From Phoebastria nigripes (Eukaryota; Chordata; Aves; Procellariiformes; Diomedeidae), in contig JAYKAV010002932.1 in the NCBI GenBank assembly GCA_035582835.1, positions 1,467,546-1,531,545 of the forward strand: 64,000 nucleotides of DNA, read 5' to 3'. Both the position numbers and the translations under genes were made by a program. Below, piece by piece: positions 1 through 34,166 of the stretch (position 1 is the stretch's first letter; each line of letters starts with the position of its first letter). The notes under the pieces are model-generated. The model made no database searches, was not told the origin of the DNA, and saw only the letters and a program-made list of their open reading frames with translations.

Positions 1-3000
1 CTTGTTCTTGCTGAAATTTCCTTTGGGTGCACTCTTCAACTATGTAGATACACCATTTGTTTCAAATATAATTAAAGCTACTTTTTGCATACTATAGAAA
101 TATTAGAACTATCGCAATACAGACCTGAGCAACAGATACGTTCTCAAATTCTGGGGCCTTTAGCAACAAACAGACCTTGCCTTAGTAAGGGCATCTCTAA
201 AACACAGTGATTATTAAAGGAAATGTAATTTCTTCTTGGTGAACTAAGAAGTATCATTGCAAAATACTTCCCTGGCACAGTACAGCCTTCCCAGGGGGAG
301 AAGAGGTATCAAGACATGTCTGATCTTGCCTTTTCTGGAAAGCCTACCTTTGCCGCCTCCTCCCCTTCCTGTTTCCACTTCGCTGAGAGACAGCCCCTTG
401 CTCTGCTGGTCAGCAGCAATCCCTGCTTTGAAGGGGTTTTTTTCTTTAAAAAGGAACAATCCTTATGAGGTCATCCTGAAGCTGTGCAGGACGCTGAGTT
501 TACTGTTCTACAGGTCCGGCACTTACATGGCTTTGACTCAGTGAAAGTTATAACAGCTTGAATTTTAAAATCTTGAGGGCTCAGATGGCTGGGTTGACGA
601 ATACAGCTTCCGTATTTCAGGAGTTATTGCCCTGTAGCAATCAGCACATGGGAGGTATGTTTCTCTGTCACTTGAATTCAAAGCCCAGTGCTTTAAAGTG
701 AACTGTAGAAGACAGCAGGCTGTGAGTTGTTTTACCAAAAAGTGTGAGCGTACCTTCCTTTTCTCAGACTGCTCTGGGACTGTGATTTCAGGGAGAACAG
801 CGAGAGAGAATGTGCCGTTCACTCAGATTGAAGAAGTATGGTTCACTTAGGTTTTTAATTTTTTTTGCTAAAACAAAGTTAGAATTATGATTGTTTGCAT
901 TATAAATGAGTTGGTGGTGCATTGGGCACACATGAACGTACACATGTGTACACACACCTGCAGAGCAAGATGAGCTCTTCCTGCAATGGCTTTCCAATTA
1001 GACAAAGTAGGAGATGGTGTGTGGCCGGCTGTCGACACTAGGAAGAGTAGAAATTAGAGCATCAGAGTGGCAGGCTAGCTCTCCTGCGTCCCTGGCTAAA
1101 TCAGCTAATGCTTAGGAAGAGCAGCTCCAGCCGAACCAGCTCTGCTCTGAGTCCTTGGCTGTGTAATTGTTCTTTTGAGGGATCTCCATTGGGCTTCATT
1201 GCTGTGGGCACTGCTGGTGGATGCAGGCTTGTTCTCTCACTTGTATCCAGGTGAACAGAACTATGGTCGTGTTGCAGAAAGCAGGTGTGTGATGGTGAGT
1301 GAGGATGCTCTGAATTTCAAAGGAACATGTAAAGAAAGCTGGCCTGAATGGCTCAGATGCTGCGGCTTCCATCCTTCCTGAATATAAAGTCTGTCTCCTG
1401 GTGGTTCCAGTGTTTGTTATTGTTATTTCCTCTAAGATTTTTTTAGATTGCTATTCAGTGTGGTTTTATGTAACTTTCCATAGGAAATGTTGTCATTTGC
1501 GGCAGTTTTGATCTCATTTGCCAGTGAGGCATTTTTATTTAGCACAACAAACAGTGATTCTTAGCTGCTTTTAGTACCGAGAGTCTTTGCCATAGAGGTT
1601 GGGTGGCTTTTGGTCTAACATAATTTTTGGTTTGGGGTATTGTAATCTTTCTAGGGGAGATTGCTAGTTTTGGCAGTTGCTTTTCCACCAATTGTTTATT
1701 GATGTCATATTTTCTAAATGAACAATGTTGTAATCACTAAGAGGCATTACCAAGAAAATTGCTTTTGAGGTGGGTGCTTAGGCAGCAGCTATTCCAAAAG
1801 CAACCAGGGCCAGTGTTTACTGCTGTCTTGAGAGTCATACCAGTGCTGTGCTCCTAGCTTTCCTCGTGTCCCGAACCCTTACGGTACTTGTGATGAATAT
1901 GAGAGCTGGTAGAAAAAACTTACAAATGCAGAATTTCAATGAAAAATGATACCTTTGTTAAAATACAGTGGAAGGATTTTTCTGGTTTTGTCTTTTGTTT
2001 TCTAATGTGGGGTCATGGCTGCGCTGGCAAAAGCATTTTTGTGAATCTTACCTTGCTGTATAATTGAGGCAATGACTGTGTCCATGGTACTTGTGGATTG
2101 GCCAGTGCTTTACAGTGTATCTATTTTACTAGTAATGAAAATAAATCCAGAACAGGGTCTTCTAGAGCCCCATTGAATTGTTGCAATGAGTTAAATGTGT
2201 ACTAAAATAGTTTCTGTGATCACTCTTTCCTGCTTCTTTGTTAACGAGGAGCTCTAGTGATGCTGAAGAACGTGTAGACCCAGGCAGAGTACTGAGATGA
2301 TTGTCCTTTGAGGCTGCTGGGGACCCCAGAGCGAAGGGCTCTGCTGGCTCAGTGCAGGCACTGCTAACCCAACGGGCAGCTGTGGTTACCTTTGAAAAGG
2401 GTGCAAGAACAAGGCTTGCGTAGATGATTCTTCCTCTGGATACACTTCCACTGTTGGCAGTCCGTTGTTAATATTTGAGTTGTTAATGTGATTATACTTG
2501 TTATCCATTCTGGCTATGTTTGCTGTGGCACTGGACCAGCGGTAGTATCCTGGCTTCCTGCATAGGCATGCTGAGATGCATCAGCCATCTGGTAGCTGGT
2601 AATGGATCTAGGTGGGAAACAGCTCCTTTTGAGGACCAGGCAGCGCTGGCTCTACTGGCTTCCCTAAGGAATGGGAGTGCTGGTCAGTGCTGGCTTCTTG
2701 CCCCCAGTGCTTGACGTACTGCTGCTGGAGCTATTAGCAGGTATCGTCATCAGTCTGTGCCCAGATGTAGCCTATAAGTGGCGTGCTATGACCAGAGTAT
2801 TAGGATGTGGCTGCTGGAAATGTGGCTATTGCATGTGGTGGCAGGCCGGTGTTCTCTGTGCAAAGCTGCAGGGTGTGTTCATGGAGAAACACAAACAGGA
2901 TGAAGACGCCAAAGTACTCCAGAAGGTTTCCCACTGCTCCCCCCTCTTTGTTGGTTATGTTTTATGCTCAGACTGTTCCCCTTGCTGGTATCTAGGTAGG

Positions 3001-6000
3001 TTGTAGATGGCTCTGTATTGTGTTTACTCTAGAAGATGGAGTTGGATGCTGATTGCTCATCACCTGGGCCCTGCCTGGGCTCTGGGGCGCAGGCATGCTG
3101 GCTAGTGCTGTGAACCTGCTTCTGTCATCTGGATCACGCGTGCTTGGGAGGTGAAAAAGGCAGCCCCTCTGCCCAGTCTGCTGTACTTGGCTCCCTTCCA
3201 CCTAGTTGCTTTGTGGGTGCCACAGGCCATAGGTGAGCAGGGGAAACTCATCCCTTGGGAACCCTTCTATGGAAGCTGCCCATGCGTGAGGCTTGGCCAT
3301 CAGCTCTAGAGAAATCTGTGGATGGTTTGGATGTTTTCCCATCTAATGACCCCACCAAAAATTCACTCTGCCTCTGGTGATACAGTAGTATTTTATTCCT
3401 GCTGCTCTCAACACCTGCACTGAGGGCACTTCTCAGAAGATTATTAAGCCTCAAGAGATGCAGAACCCACCACCTCCCTTGTGATAATTGTTAGCTTCCC
3501 ACAGTGCTACAAGTGAGTTTTTGGCTGTGTTTTCGTGATCGCTTTAAACTGTGCTGCCTTGAGAAGCAGTCCAGTCATCTGGCTCCAGCTGCTCTTTTTG
3601 TTCCTGCTTCTTCCCCTTTCCTTCTGCTGGCGCAAGTGTTTGTGGAGCCATGTGGTGACTTGGATCAGGGAAGGAGCTTGGGCTGGAACAAACCGTTTTC
3701 TTTGCTGAGCTAATGTGGGTCGGTTCCCAGTGTGGATCACCCAACAGCTGCGGGGATGCTCGTGCCAGCACGAGGAGGGGGGCAACACAGAGGGCTGGGG
3801 GCACTGCTTCTTCTGTTGGCTTGCATCTCTTTCAAGTGGCTGTGACATCTTTATAGCTTGAATTTTGAGCGTTGGCTTCTGTGTTCTTGTTACTATTCTG
3901 CCTTTTGTCTGCAGCAACAAAAGGACTTCAAAGATCCTAGTATGTTGCCTGTGTGAGTGTTTGCAGGTTGCAGTTGGGGGTCATCTTTTAACCTGTATTC
4001 AGAGAAGTTCAATTACAGACCTGGGGACTAACAGGAATCAGAAGAGTTTTTTGAGCTCCCTGTTTTTCCTCTCTCTTCTGTATGAGGGCACCAGACCTGG
4101 ATACCCTTCAGGTCCCATGTGAAGCTGCTTTGAAAGCTTTTCATGCTGGCATTCCAGTAGGACCTCATTTATGGTTGAATTCCATCATGACCCGCATCTT
4201 TTTCTGAAAATCAAGAAAATCAGTTGCTCAAAGGGACATCAGATCTGCTTTCCTGATCATGGGATTGGCTCACATACATTCAGACTTCACTGGCAGATGT
4301 TTTTATTACCTATATTTAAAACCCTCTGGCTCTGTATATAGCTGAGCCTTCTCCAAGTTCAGTGGGTCCCAGTTGAAGCTTTGCACTCTCAGTGTGCCTC
4401 TTGCATACCAGTATCATTCTACAAGGCTTTGCATGAAATCCAAACCCTTGGGTTTTTTCTAATGTAGCTTCCCATTTCCTGTCTAGAGGTCTGCCTGGCT
4501 TCTTCCAAGCCAGGAAGTTTCCACTGGTATTTCTCAGCTAATTAAATTAAGTGGTTCACGGTGAAATCCCTCAGCGCTGCCTTGGTTGCTTGGGTAGCCG
4601 CAGAAGTTAAAGACCTTCCCCATAGCATTCACCCCACCGTGGTGGGTTCCTGCTGGCGCAGCTCTGTGGTGGTGCTTGCATGCTGCTTTTCCATGATCTA
4701 TTTGCGTGCTTGTTTTATGGCCACTTGCTCAAGCGTGTAGCTCCTGTTCTAGCTCTTTCGAGGGCCCTGGTTGAAAGGAAAACTCTCAGGAGGAAGATTG
4801 TGTACCTTTTAATTCACTCTCTACAAGGNGAAGGCCTCTGTTCCATCGGAGCCCGCGCAAAGGCTTTTGCTACCCCAGATCCATTTCTTCCATGTTCTAC
4901 TTTGACATAAAGTTTAAAAAACAGTTTGGATAGGGACAGGCCTTTCCAGTGTGCCACACTGGCCTGCAAGAAAGCTATGTCTTTTAATAAGAGGTTGGCT
5001 ATTCCCCAGTCCTCCTGTCTGGTCCCTCTCCAGAGGAGAGTGCAGGGGCTCAGTGTGCTGCATGCGTGTTGGCGGGGGCAAATGCAGTTCCCGAAGTGCT
5101 GATCTGCTAGGCTGGGGATGGAGGAATGCTGTTTCCCATAGGCAGGGGACAAAGGCTCAGGCTGTAGTTTGATGTTTCAGCTAAGCTGCTATCATGCTGA
5201 GCTATCACTGAATAGGCTGGTCCTACCCTTCCTCTCTCAGGTTTCACAGAGCTTATCTGAAATTGTCTGAGCCTCTTCAGGATGCCAGATCAACAGGAAA
5301 TAATTTACTACGGTTAATTTTGTGCTGGTAAAACACCTTGAAGTGGCTCACTGGAGTAAGGCAAGACTGCACTTTGGGCAGCAGCTAGCTGTCAGATTGG
5401 TTTGCTTGCAAGCGGAAGGCAGGGCCTTGGGGAACTGTTGCCTGCGTGATTTGGTGCAGGCTGTTGTAGGCAGCATCAGTAGGCAGCACTCAAGCAGAGC
5501 TTGTGNATGGCAGAGGGCAGTGAGAGGGGCAGTGGGTAGTGTGTGGGAATGGTAGCCCTGCCAGCTCCCTGCTGTGCAGGGCTAAAAGGGCAGTGTGTCT
5601 GCCTAGCTCGCTGCCAGGCTTGCGCTCAGAGGTGCCTGGATTGCTCAGCCCCCAGCTTCTGCTTGGCAGCCTGTGGGTCTGCAAAGCCTTACGGCATCTC
5701 CTCCAAGCTTGGCCGTGAGGGTCGGGAAAGCAGGAGAGAGCCCTGCACAGGGCCACTGCCAGGGCAGTGCTGATGGCCTTGTTTCATTTCTGAGGTAGTT
5801 TCTTAGGGTGGGACATGGTGGTGGTCTCAGCTGAAGCCTGGGTGTTGCTGTGCCCTCGACAGCTTTCCCCAAGAGTGCAGGGTCACAGGCCTGTTCCACC
5901 TTCCCCGTCCCTGCCTGCCCTCAGTCCCTCCATCTGGTTTGTTTTAAAGGTCTGGCTCGTGCCTGGTATTTGAGATATTACTTGTAACTTGTTGGGTCTG

Positions 6001-7689
6001 ATCCATGCTAGATGGTTTTATTGGCGGCCACAAGACTGAAACCCCACTGCTCTTCTTCTCCTTGGACTTCCTGCCTTCTCCCTGCTGTGCCGGCAGAAAT
6101 CCTCCTGGAGAGAGAGGCACAGCCAGCAGCCCGCTGTCTCCCCTGGCTTGCTCTGTCTGGAGAACACATTTAGGATCCCAGTTTCTTTGCTGTCTCTCCA
6201 CCCGGATGCCTGCCGGTGTGCCTCAACCAGAACAGCTGCATGGGCAGACCCCTTCAGGTACACGGGACTTGCCTGGGACTCTGCATAGCAGGCAGTGCAA
6301 ATACAGCTGTTGGCAGTGATGGGGGTTTGAAAAATGGAGGAAAACAGCTGGAGGCTGGCCATGGGATGTGGTGATTGGATTGCAGAGGAATAGCCCCGGT
6401 GTCTGTTACCTCCTGGGGGTGTCTGTAGGAACATGCACACGCTGTGCTGGAGAGGAGCAGTGTTGTTCAAAAAAGCAGATGATGTGTGTTTGTGTGGTAG
6501 GGTTGAATGAAGTTGGGNTTTTGTTTTGTTTTTCATTTGGAATGTTTTTGGGNAAAAAACAGCTTTATTTTAAATGGGAATGCTGGTAAAATGGAAATTT
6601 TGGATGAAAAAAATCAACATGGGAATAGCTTCAGTTGTCTGTTTAAATGGAAGGATGGTCTGTCTTTGAAAAGACTGTGCAAATCTCTGAATGCATTTGA
6701 GATGCCTGTCAGTTCTAGGAGCATGCTCAGGCTTTTGTACAAGGCTTTTCCTTCTCTGTTTGGGTCGGTGGATTTCACTAAGCAGCTTTTCTTGATCATG
6801 TGCCAACTTTGGAATTTAATGCGCTCTCCCTCTTTCTTAGCCTGACCCACAGCACAGTGGATTTGGCTTTCGTTCTGGTACTGTGACCTTGCTTTGGCAT
6901 GGAGCTTTTGAAGATGACTTTCCCAGAGTATCTGCAATATACAAGTTTTTTCTTTTTGTTTGTTTATTTTAATTGAAATGGACTTTATTAATAATTTTTG
7001 TGCTGCTACCACAGTTGTAAATGCAGCTGATCAGTTAGAAGAAGCTAGATTTGCAAATGCCGTGCGTTCAGCCTGTGTGCTGGAGGAGAGTTTGTGGATT
7101 CACTGGATTCCTCAGTTTTGTGGTGCTGAGGGAACAGCTTCTGAGCTGACTGAGCAGTGCAGGTGGTGGCACCAGGACTGGGACTGTGCCAGCACTGGNA
7201 GCAGAAGTCCAGGCAGGTATTGGGCCATTCCACCTCTTCCCAGTCTCTTCAGACAGTCTCGTTACCCACGTCTCCAATGGCTCTTACGTGGTTTTGGTGA
7301 TAGTGGAGACTTCTCTCTTGATGCCACTTGTTGGAATCGCTATCCTGATGGTTTACAAAAGTTGAGCTTCAAGCCCCAATGACAGTTGACAAAAGATTGA
7401 AAGCATGAACATTTCCACCTATCCAGGATGAAGATATTTAGCTGATGTCTAGGTTGGTGGAGCATTTTCTGGACTTTGGGAGACACTGCAAACCACAAGC
7501 ACAGGTGAGAGGTCTGGAACAGCTCCTGTCCAAGGGCTGAGCAGCTGGATGTGGATCCTGCTGTGTTTGTGGGAAGAGAGGATGGTAGGAAGGGCATGGA
7601 GGAGATCTGTAGAGTCAGGATTGGCATGGAAAAAGAGGATAGGGAAAAGCTGTTCACTCTTCTAGCCCAAGAACTATGGGGCATCAAGT

Positions 7690-8075
7690 GAACTGAGGAA
7701 ATGGGAGGTTTAGAGACAAACCGAAGAAGATGGCTTGTCACACAGCATGTGTTTCAGCTGTGGAGCTCTTTGTCACGTGCAGTTATGAATACTAAAATTT
7801 TGCTTGGATTAAAAAATGAGTTGGATAAATTCTGGAAAAAAAATCATTGGGTGGATACGGAGATGGATACAGAACCATTAAATGCAAAGGCATCTCTGGC
7901 ACAAGAAGCCTCTGAGTTATTCATAGCACATGCCATGACTCTGTCCTGGGAGATATGACTGTCGAGTGATCCTGTACTCTGTACCCATTGCCGAGCATCC
8001 TCTGTTGGAAATGAGATACTGGCTTTAGACGGACACCTGGCCTGACCGTGCATGGCTGTGCTGTGTATGTTCCTA
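7690..8075 (+). mobile_element. Old CR1-family LINE fragment (3' portion)
   Basis: The stretch follows the 3' part of amniote CR1 elements. There is a segment reading like 'cagctgtggagctctttgtc', then a 'gagttggataaattctgg' segment, and near 8011-8065 a degraded version of the 'gatactgggctagatggacc ... ggtctgaccc' tail, ending in 'tgttcctat'. It is heavily diverged and open only in fragments, so it is an inactive relic. The orientation is sense on +. The boundaries are approximate and its 5' limit could be further left. Confidence 0.7.
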
Positions 8076-8391
8076 TCCTGCTGCTGTCAGTGACCTCTTG
8101 AAAACACTTGTTAGGACAGTACTGAGAAATTGGGATTGAGGATATGGGACCATTCAAATGAAATATGTGTCAATGCAGTCAACTTTGAAACAAAGCCCAT
8201 TGGCCCGATCAAATACATGGACACTGTAGCCTGAAACGCTAACCCTAAAAATAGTCGAGGGGTTAGTGTGAAACTCAGCATGTGCTTCTAGTGCAGTGCT
8301 GAGACAGAAATTAGTGACTGCAGCACTTTGAGTGAGGACCAGGTGTAATAAGGGATGTTACCTGCCTTGCAAAGGCTATGTTCAACCATCC

Positions 8392-8456
8392 AGCTGTACA
8401 TCTATGTACAGAGCTGTACATCTATGCACAGCTAGTCTATACGTCTATGTATACAG
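8392..8456. repeat. Three-unit tandem array of near-palindromic 20-mers
   Basis: Two adjacent 20-bp units (8392-8411 and 8412-8431) differ at one base; a third, looser 25-bp copy follows at 8432-8456. Unit 1 contains a perfect inverted repeat, CTGTACAT-CT-ATGTACAG (8394-8411). Unit 2 carries one mismatch in the same palindrome. No gene overlaps it. Confidence 0.75.
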
Positions 8457-10310
8457 CTGGATCCACATTCAGTCTCACCGTTAACCTCCTGGAGACCTGC
8501 CTCTTGTGTCCATACCCCAGTCTCTTTTGTGCCCTGGGTCAGAGGCAGTTGGCTGACCTGTGCTGGGGCTGTGAATTCACAGCGTGCAGAGAATCAGGCT
8601 CTGCTAGGGCAAGCACTGCAAGTTTCATCTTATGTGTTTGTAAGGTTTATTCTTGGCCACTCCAAATGCACATATGGAGTTGGGAATACTGAACAGCTCT
8701 GCCTTCACTGCACTCTTCTATTGGGAAATGAACATTTTTAGTAAGTAAAAAAGGTCAAACTGGTAGAAGAATTTGCTCCTGAGTTAAGTACTCTGTTTGC
8801 AGTCACCCTTGAAACTCACCTGTTTTTTAAATACTGAGTGCACTTACACAATTATTATATATACATTTTGATGCTTTGCTATTTAAAGAACTCTTTAACT
8901 GCTGAAGTNGGGAGAAAGCAGTCCATTGCTCTGTCAGCTACATGAATTTCATCTTGAGATCTTCTTCTTGCCTAAAGTACAAAGTTGATTCAACTTTGGG
9001 GATAATCATAAGGCCACAGGCTTGACCCCATGTGTGTGCATGCTCTGTCTTCTTCTTTGCACATGGCGTGTGTGCACACTGCTGGAGATCCCCATGCACT
9101 AGTCTGCAAGGGTCGCAATGAAGCCAGCGTGATGGACATGTGGACATCCCTGTCCGTGGCAATTTAGGAAGGGGGACTGAAAACAGATTTCATTGGAAGG
9201 TCTTTCAACAAGCTTCACGGAGTGCAGTGTTGTTGCGGCAGCTTTTGGGCAATACAGGAGTGATTCATTCACTGCCTTCCTGGCTTGGCGTCACTGTTTG
9301 ATAAAGCTGCAAATCTTACACGTTTGTATGCTTTGCACCCAAAGCACCTGCTCACAAAGGCAGCTCTGNAGGTGGACAGGAAGGAAGTTGAGTGGTGTCT
9401 GCTCATTGAAGAGATGCTGGAAAAAGAAGAGTTGCTAGTTCAGAGGCTCTGAATTTGCCCTTGAAGGTACAGAAAGGAGGCTCTTGAGTTGTGTCATGAG
9501 GGGCATGTGTGAAATAGGTTGTGCCGGAGTGGTGGCTCTGCCCTTCTTGGCTGGTCTCTGGTTAGAGCATCCCAGGAAGACCTGGTGTTCGTGATCCTCA
9601 TGGGTAAACGCTGGAGCTCTTTGCATTGCACCAAGGGACTTTTTCAGGCATGAGAAATCTGCTTTGCTTTCTGGCCTCACCACGAAGACAAGTTTGCCCA
9701 TTTTATATGCAAGACTGAAAGGTGTGTCGTAGCAGATTTACCCTTACCAAGAACAGGCGGGAGTTCCCCTAATACTCTCACTATTCTCATCTTATAGGAA
9801 ATTAGAACAGATGCATTTAGTCACCCCTGCAGCTAGGGATGGAAGAAAGGAAGGAATTGTGTCCCTCTGATGTATGGCACTGCGTCTGTGCACACAGGAC
9901 TGTGGTGCATGTACAAAGGGCATGTCTGTACAGGCTAGATCATGAATTCCCAGACTTTTGGGGGCCTGTGGTATTTGCTGAAACCCAACCTTCATCCACC
10001 TACAGCTGAGTCCTCCCTTTCTGTCGTTCCGACTCAGCTGAGCACGGCACTCCTGGCAGCCAGCCCAGCTTGCGTGACTGAGCTAGCAGCTGGTCTTCAG
10101 CTCCTTTTAGATGAGATTCTCTTCTCCTAACTCAATCCAGATCATCCCCCACTCCCTTTTGTTGACCTATTTCCCTTCCCGCCGTGTATCTTTTGCAATG
10201 GTAAGCTTCACCGTTTGTGCAGCTCCCTTTCCAGAGCAGCTGCAGTGAGCTGTGGGAATATGGTGGAAATGCCATGAAAGGCAGCGTGTGTTTCAGAGAA
10301 CCAGTGCCTA

Positions 10311-10497
10311 ATTTAGGTTGGGAGGGACCTTCACAGGTTGTCTGGCTCAGCCGCTGTGCAAGGCAGGGATAATTCAGGCTGCTCAGGGCCTCGTTTAGTT
10401 GAGTGCCGAATGTCTCCAAGGGTGGAGGTCCCTCTGTCTCTGGTCCTGTCCTAGGACTTAGACACTCTTAAGGAAGAATCCTTGCATATTAAACTCA
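10311..10497 (-). mobile_element. CR1 LINE relic (3' end, antisense on +)
   Basis: The + strand reads 'ttaggttgggagggacc', then 'gaatgtctccaagggtggag', then a degraded 'aggaagaatccttgcatatt' block. This is the order seen in the reverse complement of avian CR1 3' ends. It is strongly diverged and lacks the terminal short repeats. Confidence 0.7.
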
Positions 10498-10817
10498 TTG
10501 TGCATTTAAAATAAATTGACTGTGTTAACATTGTAAGAGCACTGAGTTTTAATCCAAATAGAGAGCTTTTCTCCTNCTCCCTTTCAAATCATGTGTGCCT
10601 GCTAAGTTAACTGCATGCTTATTCCATCTGTCCACCATGGTGGGGGAAGAGGCTGGGACTCTTGATTTTTTTTTTGTCCCCTATGGGATCTGTGGCCTAG
10701 GACAACACAAGGAGGGAGCTGGGAGGGAATTGGGTCTGTTGTCCCATTCAGCACACATGCTTCCCACTTCTAGCTTGCGGTTGCGTGTGTGCTAGGAGAG
10801 GAAGAAATATGAGCTTG

Positions 10818-10880
10818 TAGCATAACTTAGGTTGGAAGGTACCTGTGGAGGTATTTAAGCTGATCTCTCTCCAATGAAAT
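10818..10880 (-). mobile_element. Short CR1 relic
   Basis: 'agcataacttaggttggaag' followed by 'gtacctgtggaggtatttaa' resembles the first part of a reverse-complement CR1 3' end. Only about 60 bp can be recognised, so the call is weak. Confidence 0.45.
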
Positions 10881-11737
10881 CTATTTTCTTAATTGTTTCT
10901 CTGAATGTGCATGGTAAAGTAGGTGCTCTGCCACCCTGAAAGAGTTGTATGGTCCCTGTCCCACTGCATGCAACCTAAACAGGAGGAAAAAGTTGCAGTA
11001 TAGTAGGGTGGGCAAGATGNCAGCGAGTCACTCTGGTTACTTTGCTGTTTTGGTAACACAGCGGTTTTTATTTAAATACCATATCATTATTATTTATGTA
11101 TGGAAACCACTCTTAGTTCAGGATTAGTGCCAGTTCTCTAATGTTCATGCTATACTTATATTACTCTGTGCGCTATGTCGTGTTTCTAGAAAATGACTAC
11201 ATTTAAAAGAGATTAGAACTAGCAATGAGAAATGGCCACTTGCTAATTGCTAAGTAGTAGTTAGGTAGGAAAGTGTGGTGCTTGGCTTTGGGTGGGCAAG
11301 GGTGCCTGTGTGAGTCACAAGCTGTTTTTAGAGGGAGGTCAGTGGCTTTTGGTACTGCTGTTACTTAGCTGGTTGGACTGGATCCAGATCTCATTAAGAT
11401 TTGATTCATGACTGGTTCTTAAGGAATCTGGATCTCACAGTAGTCTCGACAAAAATCTTAATGGGAGGTGACTCTCAAAGTTGTGACTGTGGTCTCTGGT
11501 ACCTGGCTCGAGGTCCTGCGGGCCTTAGAAACATGCCGTATCCTCTGAGTGTCTGGTCCTGGCTGACCAGCGCGGACTCCTGAACCCTCAAGGAGGAATT
11601 TGGGAAGTCGTCCAATGTGGGGCTTGGGTCCCATCAGTCACAGCCTGGAGGAGGGCGCTCTGCTCGGCCCTGCCAGCACGTACTGTGTCAGGGATGAGCC
11701 TGGCCCCCTCCTGACTGTGATTTCTCCCCTCTCCTAG

Positions 11738-33317
<21,580 letters not shown>

Positions 33318-33615
33318 AAGGCAAAGACTGGCTTCTCGAGCAGGCACTGGAGATGAACTGTCTTTGCGTTTGCTGTGCCAGTTCCATGTGGACAAAGCCT
33401 CTAATCCAATGACACTTCTAACCCTGCCCGTGGTTAATTTAAACTGTCTCCTTAGCACTTGGCAGGCATGTTTTGCCTTATCTCAGAAGACTCTGAAAAC
33501 AGAACGTTTGTGCCTTGTTCAATTGTATTGAACCTTTTCTGCTGCCATTATTTTTATTACACTAGTTTCAATACTACATTTTTAACCAGAGTTGTTTACT
33601 ACTGCTAAGGTGGTG

Positions 33616-33621
33616 ATTAAA
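33616..33621 (+). terminator. RHBDF1: Probable RHBDF1 poly(A) signal (ATTAAA)
   Basis: ATTAAA lies about 300 nt after the stop codon and is followed 40-60 nt later by T/GT-rich sequence. No AATAAA occurs on the + strand between the stop and about 35.1 kb, so this variant is the best candidate. A longer UTR cannot be excluded. Confidence 0.45.
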
Positions 33622-34160
33622 TGGTAAGGTAGCGTTTTAGCTACTGTTAATTGTTCTGCATAGTCTGTGGCTACATTTGTTACTTTATCTCACCTACGCT
33701 GTTTCATGTACCAGTAGAATCAATCCTTTTCTAGCATGCAAAACAGTCAGACGCAGATTTGCAGCTGGAAATAAGGGCCTTAAAAGCCTCAGAAAACTAG
33801 AGCATCTCTTTAATCACTGAAAGTGCATTCCACATACAGCTCAGAAGCAGACATTTCAAATAGCAACTGCAAAACCACATGTGAGAATGTCCATTCGACT
33901 GGAGTTTGTTTCTCTCTGAAATGTTACAACCTTTTCTTCCAGGAACGTGCTGAATCCACAGTCTGGTCTCGGTAGTGCTGGATTCTCTGCTCTCTCTGTT
34001 AAAGAAAGAAGATATTTGGCAGTGACAATAGTTACTGCATGCTGGGCTTTCTTGTCACCACACCACCACGCCTAGACAGTCCCGGGGGGATCAGCCAGTG
34101 CCATGGGTGACTGCTGGTCACAGGCACCGTGGGGCAGATGGCTTCTGTCACAGCACACAT

Positions 34161-34166
34161 TTTATT
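34161..34166 (-). terminator. SNRNP25: Candidate SNRNP25 poly(A) signal (AATAAA on -)
   Basis: TTTATT on + is AATAAA on -, about 1.2 kb downstream of the SNRNP25 stop. It is the only canonical hexamer in that direction before the RHBDF1 3' end. The implied 3' UTR is long for such a small gene, so the placement is uncertain. Confidence 0.45.

Larger units (their letters stand above)
1..11737. other. Non-coding 5' flank / first intron of RHBDF1
   Basis: I find no exon with family similarity and flanking splice sites on either strand. The ATG exon of RHBDF1 is preceded by a clear acceptor (AG at 11736-11737), so a non-coding first exon must lie upstream, either here unrecognised or left of the window. 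No CpG island is obvious, which favours the promoter being outside. Recognisable content is an old CR1 LINE (about 7690-8075), two short CR1 relics (10311-10497 and 10818-10880) and a small palindromic tandem array (8392-8456). The remainder looks like unique AT/GC-mixed sequence. Open frames up to about 140 codons here have no similarity I recognise and no matching splice context. Confidence 0.75.

Noticed and set aside
938..951. 14-bp perfect palindrome GTACACATGTGTAC
   Set aside because: Single copy inside a CA/TG-rich stretch, where such palindromes arise by chance.
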